Part shown: one piece after another, positions 10,487 to 19,210 of the stretch | How positions within the stretch are numbered: position 1 is the stretch's first letter | Layout: every line of letters begins with the position of its first letter | NCBI GenBank assembly: GCA_019056595.1 | Contig: CP036163.1 | Location: forward strand, 558,001-622,000 | Direction: 5' to 3' | DNA: 64,000 nt | Source of the DNA: Pectobacterium atrosepticum | Lineage (GTDB): Bacteria > Pseudomonadota > Gammaproteobacteria > Enterobacterales > Enterobacteriaceae | Position numbers and translations under genes: made by a program | The notes under the pieces: model-generated | The model's database searches: none | What the model was told of the DNA's origin: nothing | The model's input: the letters and a program-made list of their open reading frames with translations, nothing else

Positions 10487-13400
10487 TTAACCGTTAAGCT
10501 GCAAGCCTTCTTGCTGTAGCTGCTGCAACGCATTAGCGGTAGCAGGATTGGCTTTTGCAATCTCGCCACTCAGTTTGTAGCTTTGCGGTACGGTTTGATC
10601 CTGTCCGTAGCTGAAGCTGACGCTGCCCAGCAGTTTATTCATGCTGACGCCTGCACTGCTTGAGGCGTTGATGATGACTGCCGGGGTATTGAACCCTTCG
10701 CTCTTCTTCACCGTCTGCGAGACATCGATGCTGGCGAGACGTAAATTATTACCGTCTTTAAACAGCGCAATGACATCATCTTTGCCGTGCGTCTTGTTCT
10801 GAATGCCCTTCTCTATCTTTTCCCGCACATCGTCTTTCAGCTCTAGTCCAACCGTCACTGAGGCGCTGTCGCTATCCTGCAAGCGGCTTACGATATCCTT
10901 CAGTGCCGGGTTGTCCGCGATCAGTTGATTGATACGGTCGGCATTACTTGGCGGGAGCGAAGAAAACAAATGGTTGCCGATGACCTGAAACAGCCCATTT
11001 TCCGTCAGTTTGCTGAGATTGGTGTAGGACGTCGTGTGCTTAACGCTATCCAGCGTCGCCCCATCACGCTGGGCGACATCCTGTCGCACGTTCAATTTTT
11101 GCAAACTCATCAACCCCTGATGCTGATCGTCGGTTTTGGCCGTTTTATCGGCGAAGTGCTCATTCAGAATGGCAAGCTGATCGTCCGGTTCTGCCATTTT
11201 TTTCACACCGTCGATCAATAGTTGGCTGGCAGGATCGTTAAACGCGGAGTTCAGCGTCTTGGTCAACGCGTCGATATCCTTTTTCTCCAACGGCTCGGCT
11301 TTCTTCATGCCCAGGCTAATCGATTGGTTAGTACGCGAGTCTGCCGCCACATTCACCCCAACGCTGGCTGAGGTAAAGAACGGAACCGTCCCCTCTGGTG
11401 TGTTTCTGGCTGCCCCGGCGCTAATGGTCGCGTTTGCCCCCATCGCCGCCTGATTCATGAAGCGCAGACGGTTGTCGGATTCGGTGTAGGTGGAGGATTG
11501 CTCACCTTGCGCGATGCTGGACGAACTGGCGCCAGACAGAATATTAGCGCTCGCCGTCAGGCCGACAGAGCCGCGTAATGTGGCGCTGGTGGGTGCCGCA
11601 CCTTTTTCTGTCAGGTTTATCCCACCGCGCAGTTCCAGCGCCGCATTGCTATCCAGATTGAAGCTGACCGTTTTACCCGCCTTCACGCTGTGCTGCTCAC
11701 CTTTATCCAACAGAGCAAGCGGATTGATCGTACCGCTCGACAGACCGTCAATAAAACCGGGCAGTTCTTCTTCGCTGAGGGTAAAGTTCAGGGCGTTTTG
11801 CTGCGCCATTTGCAGGCTGGCGGATACGCCGAATGACGCTCGGACATCCGGTGCAAAGCTGTGTTTGCTGTTAATGTTTTGCGTCATCTGCGCCGAGGTT
11901 TTTCCTGTCAGATACTCGCTGACGTCATATCCGCCGGAGTAACTCACTTTCCCGGTAATCCCGCCCGAACGCTCGAAGGCGACATTAATGCCGTTTTCAC
12001 CACGGGAAAAACTCAGGTTGTAATTTCTTTCGCCGCTGACACCGCCGCCCGGCACCGGAGGGAAAGGCAGAGGCGTGCCGTTGACCACAAACGACATGGA
12101 TGCCCCGCCGCCATAGGTCCGGTTAAAGGCGATGCTTTCGTTGCTGTCCAACGACAAAACGGTCGCCTTCATTTTATCGATCATGTCCGTCTGGTTCGCC
12201 GCCTGCATCACGGTTTTCGAGGTCACGCTGACGGCATTCTCTTCTTTCCTGAACGCCTTCATAAAGGTTTTAACCGAATCGTAATCCGCTTCCAGCGACT
12301 TATGGTTGGTGAATCCCATGTCGGTCATTTTCTTCACCGGATTGTCGCCATATTCCCCCTGCCGTAACGCGTTTAGCTCCTTCATCATCGATGCCAACGC
12401 CGCCTCATTCGGCGAGGTGCCTGATAGCGCCCCAGCGCGATCGGTCAGCTTGTGCAAATCACCTAACACCAGGGTATCCAGCACCAGACGCGTTTTTGCC
12501 AACGACAAAGCATCACTGGTATCACGCTGCTGCCCAAACGCCTCACTATTCGGCTTTTGCGCTATCGGTGTTTTACTGTCTACAAAGGCTTTTATCAGCG
12601 TACCGGCGGTACTCGTTTTCGATGACGGATGGCTCTCCATCGCTGCCAGCAGCACCGGAGCTAGATCTTTTTCCCTGCCGTGCACGCTGGCTGGCTTGCC
12701 TTCCGGATTCATCACACCGTTATCGTTCACCACGCCCTGCTGCCTGCCGATAAGCAGAGCCGCTTTGGCCGAACTGCTTTCCAGTTCGGTCTGGAACTGT
12801 TTTAACAGGTTCACCAACGGTTTCCCCTTCTCCCCCAGATCCAGCGTGTCGAGCTTACTCGCCAGATCCATCGCCGTTCCCTGCGGCTGGCTCGTCGTGG
12901 CGTCCAGCTTTTTCAGTAATTCGGTCTGCATGTCGTAAACGGGCTTCAGACCTTCGCGGCCGCTGATGTGGTGCTGCACATGATCGGAAAAGGTTTTTAG
13001 CGGTCGGGGTACTTCCATGGAGAACGAGACAACATGGGCTCTGAGCAAATCTGACAGCTTGCTTTTAACCTGCTGTGACTCTTCACCCGTTTTACCCAAG
13101 ATCTGAACATCGGCTTTAACTGACACGCCGGTCAACGGTATCTTCATCCCTTTTGTCGCCACATCAAGCCGACCAAACACCGTTTCTGCCGCACGCGCTT
13201 CCGAAGGTAATGGCGCTTCTCCTTTCGGCACTGTCGTTTTCCACGCGCTCCCGTGTTGGGTATGGAGTTCATGATCGTCATGCGCAACCTGCAAATGATG
13301 CTGCGCATCCGTACCCAATGAATTCACTTTGCCTTCTGCTGGCGTCTTCACCGGCTGCCATTGTGCCTTGTCATGGTTCGCGGCATTCTGCCAGTCGTCT

Positions 13401-15331
13401 TTCGGTAGCTGAAAGAGATGCCCTTCTTTATTCAGAGCGAACAACGTCTGCTGGTGATCCAGCGTGATGTCCTGTATTTCACCGGATAACCCATTTTTAG
13501 GCAGCGCCAGCGGCGACGCAGCGGGCTTCTCCGTTCCCGGCTTGATCTGGTGGAAATGCAAATCACCCTGTTTATCGACGGCAATAAATTTATTGCGGTT
13601 GAGCACCGCCATCGCCGATACACCATCGTCCTTGGCGATCCCGGGAAGTGCCGTGCCTGCGGACGGCGTCATACGCACCTGCGACAGCGCAAAAACGGTG
13701 TTGTCACCGTGCGTAAACGACTCTGATTTCTGATTGATGGACAGTGGCGTGATTTCACCGTCTTTCAGCGTGTAAGCCTGATTATCAAGCCCGCGCTTTA
13801 ATTGGCTGGCTTCAACGCTGGACGCTTCCCAGTTTTTAGTATTGCCGTTGTAAAAATGGACTTTGCCATCCTGTAGCCCTATTTGCCCCAGTCGTCCCAG
13901 ATCTACGGTGTCTTTCGCTGCTGGTGCCTCCGTCGTCAGACCCAGTTTATTATCCACCACCAGACTGTCGCTCAGGTTCCATCCCGGCGTTGGCGACACC
14001 CCATTTTGCCCCAGAGACGCGACATGTTTTTGTCCCTGACGATCGGTGGCGAGTGCCTGCGTCTGCCCATGTTCATCGTGGGCAAATCCAGTAATACTGT
14101 GGTCAGTCCCCAATGCCGCATTCAGTTCAGACGTACTGACTGCCGTTAAGGTGGCATGTTGTTCGCCCGCCTCAGGCCGCGGGGCGCGGTAAAGCTTGCC
14201 ATCATTATCAGCAACGAGCAGATGTTCAGCGGTTAATCCCACCGCTTTCGCATACACCGGTTCACCATTTTCCAGTTTGAGATCCACCGGCTGCGGCGCG
14301 GCATCCAGCGCGTTCATCAGATGCAATTGTGTCAGATGATCCTGTTCGGTCAGCACGGCCGATTGTCCGTTCTGGTTGGCTGAGAACGCGGTAATTTTAT
14401 CGCTGAAGGACGATGACGCCGTCCCCGACGACAAGTTGCTCAGTGTGTGGTCATCTTTGACTGCATACAGTTGACCATCTCCCTGCCGGGATAATTGGCT
14501 ATGGGGGACATCGCTGTTTTTCTGCCAGACGCCAAATTCGGTATTCAATGAAAACAGCTTGCCGTCATGCAGACGCAATTGCTCGCCCGCGCCAGAAGCC
14601 GAGTCAGGCTGTAGGTGGATACCGGTCAACAGCTCGTGGTTCATCCGTCCAGATAGTGGCACATTCGTGGCTTCACCAGATTTTGTTTGCAGGGAGATAT
14701 GTTGCGGCGTGGATTCCAGCTTTACGTTATCCACCTCCGACTTACCTGACAGCATCGCGCTCCGGCCGCTGCTGTGAAGTGCAATATGCTGATTCCCATC
14801 ACTTTGAATAACGAATAGCCGCCCTGATTTATCGGCTAACGCATGCTGTTGTTCGCCCGCTCGTCCATCTTGATTTTCATGATGGGCAACGAACGGTTGG
14901 CTGTTTTTCCCTATGGTCTGCTGCAACAGCGTAGTCAGCGCTTCCGGTAAGCCCTTGCCGAACTGAAGCTTACCGTGGCTGTCCAGCGTGATATCAGATT
15001 TAGCGGCGGATGTAGGATTACCGCTGCCGTTTATTTTGATTTCAGCAGCTTCGGTGGAAGCAAAACGCGGCAAGCTCTGACTCATACCTTCCAATGAAAA
15101 TAGCTCGCGTAAAGTCGTCGAGCGAGCCCCCTGACTCTTCACCTGACTGCTGCTTCCCTGCTCCAATTCAGGCGGTTTGTTTTTATCATGCAAACCTTGC
15201 TGAATCAGGGATTGCGCCCCCTTCTGGCTCGCACTGGTGCTACTGCCCTGCGATAACGATGTTTTAGCTAGCGCGGCAGGTGCAATTTCCGAAATGGACA
15301 GACTGGGCTGAGCATGCTGGATTTTCTGCAT
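10487..15331 (-). CDS. dspE: DspE, AvrE-family type III effector
   Basis: Giant effector of the AvrE/DspE/WtsE family, delivered into plant cells and the main cell-death virulence factor of soft-rot hrp systems. The middle of the protein carries repeated short blades of the type DGKLYR/EGHLFQL consistent with the beta-propeller described for the family; the C-terminal half is the conserved AvrE domain. The open frame extends to 15445, but the hrp box at 15368-15395 lies inside that extension, so translation cannot begin there from this promoter. I place the start at the ATG at 15331 (MQKIQHAQ...), about 30 bases after the expected transcription start, giving 1614 residues. The ribosome site at this ATG is weak. 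dspF follows. Confidence 0.93.
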   Translation of the reverse strand: MQKIQHAQPSLSISEIAPAALAKTSLSQGSSTSASQKGAQSLIQQGLHDKNKPPELEQGSSSQVKSQGARSTTLRELFSLEGMSQSLPRFASTEAAEIKINGSGNPTSAAKSDITLDSHGKLQFGKGLPEALTTLLQQTIGKNSQPFVAHHENQDGRAGEQQHALADKSGRLFVIQSDGNQHIALHSSGRSAMLSGKSEVDNVKLESTPQHISLQTKSGEATNVPLSGRMNHELLTGIHLQPDSASGAGEQLRLHDGKLFSLNTEFGVWQKNSDVPHSQLSRQGDGQLYAVKDDHTLSNLSSGTASSSFSDKITAFSANQNGQSAVLTEQDHLTQLHLMNALDAAPQPVDLKLENGEPVYAKAVGLTAEHLLVADNDGKLYRAPRPEAGEQHATLTAVSTSELNAALGTDHSITGFAHDEHGQTQALATDRQGQKHVASLGQNGVSPTPGWNLSDSLVVDNKLGLTTEAPAAKDTVDLGRLGQIGLQDGKVHFYNGNTKNWEASSVEASQLKRGLDNQAYTLKDGEITPLSINQKSESFTHGDNTVFALSQVRMTPSAGTALPGIAKDDGVSAMAVLNRNKFIAVDKQGDLHFHQIKPGTEKPAASPLALPKNGLSGEIQDITLDHQQTLFALNKEGHLFQLPKDDWQNAANHDKAQWQPVKTPAEGKVNSLGTDAQHHLQVAHDDHELHTQHGSAWKTTVPKGEAPLPSEARAAETVFGRLDVATKGMKIPLTGVSVKADVQILGKTGEESQQVKSKLSDLLRAHVVSFSMEVPRPLKTFSDHVQHHISGREGLKPVYDMQTELLKKLDATTSQPQGTAMDLASKLDTLDLGEKGKPLVNLLKQFQTELESSSAKAALLIGRQQGVVNDNGVMNPEGKPASVHGREKDLAPVLLAAMESHPSSKTSTAGTLIKAFVDSKTPIAQKPNSEAFGQQRDTSDALSLAKTRLVLDTLVLGDLHKLTDRAGALSGTSPNEAALASMMKELNALRQGEYGDNPVKKMTDMGFTNHKSLEADYDSVKTFMKAFRKEENAVSVTSKTVMQAANQTDMIDKMKATVLSLDSNESIAFNRTYGGGASMSFVVNGTPLPFPPVPGGGVSGERNYNLSFSRGENGINVAFERSGGITGKVSYSGGYDVSEYLTGKTSAQMTQNINSKHSFAPDVRASFGVSASLQMAQQNALNFTLSEEELPGFIDGLSSGTINPLALLDKGEQHSVKAGKTVSFNLDSNAALELRGGINLTEKGAAPTSATLRGSVGLTASANILSGASSSSIAQGEQSSTYTESDNRLRFMNQAAMGANATISAGAARNTPEGTVPFFTSASVGVNVAADSRTNQSISLGMKKAEPLEKKDIDALTKTLNSAFNDPASQLLIDGVKKMAEPDDQLAILNEHFADKTAKTDDQHQGLMSLQKLNVRQDVAQRDGATLDSVKHTTSYTNLSKLTENGLFQVIGNHLFSSLPPSNADRINQLIADNPALKDIVSRLQDSDSASVTVGLELKDDVREKIEKGIQNKTHGKDDVIALFKDGNNLRLASIDVSQTVKKSEGFNTPAVIINASSSAGVSMNKLLGSVSFSYGQDQTVPQSYKLSGEIAKANPATANALQQLQQEGLQLNG

Positions 15332-15367
15332 AACAAGTTCCAAAGGTGATGAAGTGAACGTGCCAGT

Positions 15368-15395
15368 TAAGTGGTCATTTCCCCCCTCTGGTTCC
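15368..15395 (-). promoter_or_regulatory. hrp box (HrpL promoter) of dspEF
   Basis: Reads GGAACC-N15-CCACTTA on the minus strand, a close match to the HrpL consensus GGAACC-N15/16-CCACNNA. It lies 37 bases upstream of the chosen dspE ATG. Confidence 0.92.
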
Positions 15396-15420
15396 CCACC
15401 ATCTTTCTCTCCCCCGCTCG

Positions 15421-15448
15421 GGAACCACATCACACCGCTCTTCACTTA
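15421..15448 (+). promoter_or_regulatory. hrp box (HrpL promoter) of hrpW
   Basis: Reads GGAACC-N15-TCACTTA on the plus strand, one mismatch from the HrpL consensus, 59 bases upstream of the hrpW ATG. It sits 25 bases from the divergent dspE box. Confidence 0.9.
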
Positions 15449-15507
15449 ATACGCAACAGACATAAGCCTGTTAATAACCCATCACTATTCACTTTCAAGG
15501 AGATGTT

Positions 15508-16947
15508 ATGGCTGATATGACGATTACGCTCAGCATACAACCCGGCGCAGGTCTGTCATCGACAGGTCTGAATTCCCCGCTTTCAGGCAGCAATGGCGGG
15601 GCGTCACCACGTTCTGGGCAGCAAGATAGCCAACTGATGGAAGCGCTGAGCACATTGTTGAGTGCCCTTCTGCCCAATTCACAAGGCAATACTCCCTCAT
15701 CAACAGACGGCAGTTCGCAGGGCCAGGCAGGGATAGGTAATGGAGGGAGTTCAGCATTAGGGCAAAACGGCAGCGCTGCCGATATGCTTATGAAACTGTT
15801 GGAAGCGCTGATCCCTAGCAAAAATGGCCAGGAAGCAGGGAATCCGCTCTCTTCCGGTTCGTCGGGTGCAGCAGGCGGCAACAGCGGTGCCTCACCGCTG
15901 ACGGGTTCATCCGGTGCTGGAGGCGTGGGTGGCGCACAAAACCCAGAAGATCTGAGCCGTTCCCTGCTGCAAGATTCTGCAGGCAGTGCGTTAAATAACG
16001 CGATCAATCCAACGGCAGACGGCGGTGGCCAACTGAGCGGCAACGATCTGTTAAAAGCGCTGCTGGAATTGATCGGTAATTTGATGGATTCACAGAAAGG
16101 TGAATTTGGTCAGCCGCAAGGTAGCGGCCAGTCACAGGGTGGCGGATCGCCGTCAACGGGCGCGCCGCAGGCGTCATCTGGTGGTGGAGGTGGCTCCCCA
16201 GCTGCGCCTTCAGCACCATCTTCATCAGTCGGCGGTAACGGCGGTGCCGCGTCCGCCCCACTAACGGCGGCGCCAACCGGCGTTGATGGCGGTTCGGCCG
16301 CATCACCCACGGCGTCAACAGCAGGTGCTGGCCCAGTTTCCTTCCCAACCGCCAGCGCTAACCCCACAGTAGTAAACGACACCATCAAAGTCGGCCCCGG
16401 TGAAGTTTTTGACGGCGGCGGCAAAACCTTTACCGCCAGCAGTAAATTAGGTGACGGCGGCCAGGCTGAAGGCCAGAAACCACTGTTTGAGTTGGCTCAA
16501 GGCGCAACGCTGAAAAACGTGGTGTTTGGTGATAATGCGGCGGACGGCGTACACGTTCGCGGCGATGCCAAAATTGATAACGTGCACTGGACCAACGTCG
16601 GTGAAGATGCACTGACGGTGAAGTCAAACAGCGGTAAACCTGCCAACGTTGAAATCACTAACAGCAGTGCTCAGGGCGCTTCCGATAAAATTTTCCAGTT
16701 GAACGCGGATGCCAACCTGACTATCGATAACTTCAAAGCGAAAGATTTCGGTACGTTCGTCCGCACCAACGGCGGACAACAGGGCGACTGGAATTTGAAC
16801 CTGAGTAACATTGACGCAGAAAACGGCAAGTTCTCGTTCGTGAAAAGCGACAGTGAAGGGTTGAACGTCAAAGGCAACAATATCAACCTGACGAACGTCA
16901 ATAATCACTACAAAGTACCCGACTCCGCCAACTTACAGGTGAATTAA
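15508..16947 (+). CDS. hrpW: HrpW, harpin with C-terminal pectate-lyase-like domain
   Basis: Secreted type III helper protein of 479 residues. The N-terminal part (about 1-290) is a harpin region: Gly/Ser/Ala-rich, no Cys, two short amphipathic Leu-rich helices (LMEALSTLLSALL, ADMLMKLLEALI) and later Ser-Gly-Pro linkers. The C-terminal part (about 290-479, from NDTIKVGPGEVFDGGG) is a beta-helix resembling class III pectate lyases (PelI family), which in HrpW proteins is thought to bind pectate. AAGGAG lies 6 bases upstream of the ATG. Transcribed from its own hrp box, divergently from dspE. Enzyme activity cannot be inferred. Confidence 0.93.
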   Translation: MADMTITLSIQPGAGLSSTGLNSPLSGSNGGASPRSGQQDSQLMEALSTLLSALLPNSQGNTPSSTDGSSQGQAGIGNGGSSALGQNGSAADMLMKLLEALIPSKNGQEAGNPLSSGSSGAAGGNSGASPLTGSSGAGGVGGAQNPEDLSRSLLQDSAGSALNNAINPTADGGGQLSGNDLLKALLELIGNLMDSQKGEFGQPQGSGQSQGGGSPSTGAPQASSGGGGGSPAAPSAPSSSVGGNGGAASAPLTAAPTGVDGGSAASPTASTAGAGPVSFPTASANPTVVNDTIKVGPGEVFDGGGKTFTASSKLGDGGQAEGQKPLFELAQGATLKNVVFGDNAADGVHVRGDAKIDNVHWTNVGEDALTVKSNSGKPANVEITNSSAQGASDKIFQLNADANLTIDNFKAKDFGTFVRTNGGQQGDWNLNLSNIDAENGKFSFVKSDSEGLNVKGNNINLTNVNNHYKVPDSANLQVN

Positions 16948-16948
16948 G

Positions 16949-17272
16949 ATGCCAAATACGATGACATCGTCCACACCGCCTCGCTGGGCGGATCTCGCCA
17001 AGCAAGGCGGATACATTACGCCCGCTCAGCGTGAATCATTCACTCAGGCTATTCATCTGGTGAGAGCACAGTTGAACACGGTACTTAGCCAGTCAGGAAC
17101 GCAGCGGTGGGGTGAGTTCGAGTTCGATAACTTTGTGGATTCTCTGGAGCAGGACTTCCTGCATCAGGCCAATATCCATAAGGAGAATGGACTTCATAGC
17201 GACGTGGCACAAACCTCATTCTGGGTCGCCCGCCTGATCGCCGATCGCTGTATTGCGGTGCGTCAGATGTAA
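16949..17272 (+). CDS. Small unknown protein encoded directly after hrpW
   Basis: 107 residues, beginning 1 base after the hrpW stop, so very probably co-transcribed and translationally coupled. No signal peptide or membrane segment. Mostly helical-looking, with Trp at residues 13, 52 and 90 by approximate count and acidic patches (GEFEFDNFVDSLEQDF). I do not recognise a family. Position and size would suit a chaperone or accessory of HrpW secretion, but the composition is not a clear CesT type; this is inference only. A strong terminator follows at once. Confidence 0.75.
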   Translation: MPNTMTSSTPPRWADLAKQGGYITPAQRESFTQAIHLVRAQLNTVLSQSGTQRWGEFEFDNFVDSLEQDFLHQANIHKENGLHSDVAQTSFWVARLIADRCIAVRQM

Positions 17273-17296
17273 TACTTGCGCCACACCACACAGGGA

Positions 17297-17327
17297 AAAG
17301 CCAGCCAGAGAAACCTGCGCTGGCTTT
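17297..17327. terminator. Bidirectional terminator between the hrpW operon and the PAAR gene
   Basis: Perfect 9-base stem AAAGCCAGC/GCTGGCTTT with a 13-base loop, flanked by A and T tracts, between convergent transcription units. Confidence 0.85.
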
Positions 17328-17368
17328 ATTAGGATTTGCGTCGACAGATATCAGGCGTAAGTAAACCC

Positions 17369-17635
17369 TCACCCAATGCTTACCGTTCCCCCGCCAATCA
17401 ACACGCCGCCACAGCTAACCGCATCACCAGTGCGAGCAGCAGGCTTTCCATCAATGAGCACGGTGGATGAACCACCGCTAATACTCCGGTCATGGCCGTG
17501 AGGAACCAGAGGATCGCCTTGTCGAGCCAACGGCATACCATCAACCTTAACCGTTGATGAGCCCGCCGCGACGGGCGTCGGCGGATGGTTACCGTGCCCC
17601 GTGTCGCTATCGCCTAATTTAACTGCGTTACCCAT
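17369..17635 (-). CDS. PAAR-domain protein (type VI spike tip)
   Basis: 88-residue protein made almost entirely of a PAAR domain, which caps the VgrG trimer and sharpens the type VI needle. It shows the internal repeat GSSTVKVDGMPLARQGD / GSSTVLIDGKPAARTGD and the VSCGG metal-site region near the C-terminus; His residues in HGNHPPTP and VPHGHD could complete the Zn site. It is the last gene of the minus-strand module running from vgrG. No toxic extension is fused to it. Confidence 0.92.
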   Translation of the reverse strand: MGNAVKLGDSDTGHGNHPPTPVAAGSSTVKVDGMPLARQGDPLVPHGHDRSISGGSSTVLIDGKPAARTGDAVSCGGVLIGGGTVSIG

Positions 17636-17683
17636 TTTTATTCCCTTATTAATCCGTTTATTAAAACACCGAGATAAATCGGT

Positions 17684-18394
17684 TTATTTAATAGGCTGCT
17701 GGTCCGTTTTAGGCTGCTTAGCACGGTAATCATCCATGATCGGCGCCCAGTCCATTCCCAGTGGGATAGGGTGTTGTTTAAACAGTTCGCCGTATTCTTT
17801 GTCAAAGTCTTGGAGCGTCACGGTGTATTGGCTCACACCAATCGGAAATTTTTTATCATACCAATTGTCTGTCACCTCTTCGGCGATACCACGGGCAAGC
17901 AACAAATCTGGACTGACGCCAAGTCCCCTCCCCATCAAGACCACTTCATAATAGCCGCCTGGGGCCAGACCAAAATACAAACGTTCGCGGCGATCGTAGC
18001 GCCCCTGAACTTGATAAACTGCTCTCATTCTCTGTTCTAAATCCGCAGGTAAATCAACCTTGATGCGGTAACGCTTGCGATCGTAGAGAGACACCATTTC
18101 TATCACCGCGCGGTCGGGAACCGCAATTCCTTCTACAGGTAAACCGCCACCGCCGGCCCAATAGTAACGTTTTTCCGTAATCCGTTTTACACTGGCACCA
18201 GGTCCTACGCCCCCCCCTGGATAGCCGCCAATTAATGTTCCTCCACGATAAAATTCAACGTTGGTCGTCCACGTTTCATCGATATTACTGCCAGTACCAT
18301 ATCGCCATGAAAAAGCTGGGATCGTTGGAGCCGTCGCACAAGCAGCCAATGAAACGCAAAGACCCAGCAACACAATACATTGTTTAAACATCAT
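17684..18394 (-). CDS. DUF2931-type lipoprotein, copy 3 (probable Tle1 immunity paralogue)
   Basis: 236-residue lipoprotein with signal peptide and lipobox (SLAAC). Probable DUF2931 family, with conserved GQRYYWAGGGGLP-like, VPDRAVIEMVSLYDRKRYRIKVDLPADL and LYFGLAPGGYYEV blocks. Lipoproteins of this type next to DUF2235 phospholipases are plausibly periplasmic immunity proteins; that role is inferred from position. It is the most distant of the three paralogues from the effector gene and differs most in its first third (no ADREAGGGAGG block). A remnant of the effector gene's 3' tail precedes it. Confidence 0.82.
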   Translation of the reverse strand: MMFKQCIVLLGLCVSLAACATAPTIPAFSWRYGTGSNIDETWTTNVEFYRGGTLIGGYPGGGVGPGASVKRITEKRYYWAGGGGLPVEGIAVPDRAVIEMVSLYDRKRYRIKVDLPADLEQRMRAVYQVQGRYDRRERLYFGLAPGGYYEVVLMGRGLGVSPDLLLARGIAEEVTDNWYDKKFPIGVSQYTVTLQDFDKEYGELFKQHPIPLGMDWAPIMDDYRAKQPKTDQQPIK

Positions 18395-18435
18395 GCTTCC
18401 TCATTCCCTATCATGTGCCGCCGCTCTTTACTCAC
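18395..18435 (-). repeat. Remnant of tle1 3' end preceding lipoprotein copy 3
   Basis: On the minus strand these bases still read V-SKERRHMIGNEEA-stop, the last residues of the Tle1 effector (there VSKERRHIIGNEEA). The stop overlaps the next ATG as in the true effector-immunity junction, and the fragment holds the GAGGAA ribosome site. Confidence 0.9.
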
Positions 18436-18445
18436 GGTGACACAA

Positions 18446-19156
18446 TCACTTCACAGGCTGCTGGTCCGTTTTAGGCTGCTTGGCGCGGTAATCATCCATG
18501 ATCGGCGCCCAGTCCATTCCCTGTGGGATGGAGTGCTGCTTAAATAGTGCGCCGTACTTTTTGTCAAAGTCTTGGAGCGTCACAGTGTATTGGCTCACGC
18601 CGATTGGAAATCTTTTATCATACCAATTGTCCGTCACTTCCTCGGCAATACCACGGGCAAGCAACAGATCTGGGCTGACGCCAAGTAAATCCCCCTGCAA
18701 TAGCACTTCATAATAACCACCGGGTGCAAGGCCAAAATAGAGCCAGCTACGTTGATCAATACGCTTGCCAATCTGATAGCGCTGCTGCATTTGCTGGGCT
18801 AAATCAGCCGGTAAATCGACTTTGATGCGATACCGCTTGCGATCGTAGAGGGACACCATCTCGATCGAAGCCCTGTCAGGGACGGGAACACCATCAGTAG
18901 GTAACCCGCCGCCCCCAGCCCAGTAATAACGCTGGCCTGTGATTCTGTCACTCAGCAGTCCGCCCGCCCCGCCGCCCGCTTCACGATCGGCGTAAATAAG
19001 TTTTCCACCACGATAAAATTCCGTTCGCGTATTGTTAGTGATATCAATGTTGCTGCCAGTGCCATAACTCCAGCTAACCGGAGTTCTTAAATTCGGGCTT
19101 GAGCAGGCGACTAGCGAGATGCTGAGGCCCACGACCATAATCAAATACCTGAACAT
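18446..19156 (-). CDS. DUF2931-type lipoprotein, copy 2 (probable Tle1 immunity paralogue)
   Basis: 236-residue lipoprotein with a signal peptide unlike the other two copies (MFRYLIMVVGLSISLVAC) but a mature part almost identical to copy 1 over the NIDITNNTRTEFYRGGKLIYADREAGGG region. Its C-terminal part (FPIGVSQYTVTLQDFDK) instead matches copy 3. The mosaic suggests recombination between copies. Probably protects against the Tle1-like phospholipase encoded upstream; inferred from gene order. Confidence 0.82.
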   Translation of the reverse strand: MFRYLIMVVGLSISLVACSSPNLRTPVSWSYGTGSNIDITNNTRTEFYRGGKLIYADREAGGGAGGLLSDRITGQRYYWAGGGGLPTDGVPVPDRASIEMVSLYDRKRYRIKVDLPADLAQQMQQRYQIGKRIDQRSWLYFGLAPGGYYEVLLQGDLLGVSPDLLLARGIAEEVTDNWYDKRFPIGVSQYTVTLQDFDKKYGALFKQHSIPQGMDWAPIMDDYRAKQPKTDQQPVK

Positions 19157-19200
19157 TATGCTTCCTCATTCCCTATCATGTGCCGCCGCTCTTTACTCAC
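19156..19200 (-). repeat. Remnant of tle1 3' end preceding lipoprotein copy 2
   Basis: Reads VSKERRHMIGNEEA-stop on the minus strand, with TAA overlapping the ATG of copy 2. It is essentially the same 3' effector tail as at 18395-18435, and nearly matches the genuine tail at 19912-19956. Confidence 0.9.
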
Positions 19201-19210
19201 GGTGACACAA

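Noticed and set aside
15495-16043. Minus-strand 182-residue Pro-rich frame opposite hrpW
   Set aside because: It is the mirror of Gly/Ser-rich hrpW codons; hrpW has a promoter, ribosome site and family match.
17139-17153. WxxxE-type effector motif seen in the small protein after hrpW (WGEFE)
   Set aside because: A five-residue match is expected by chance, and the protein is far smaller than known WxxxE effectors.
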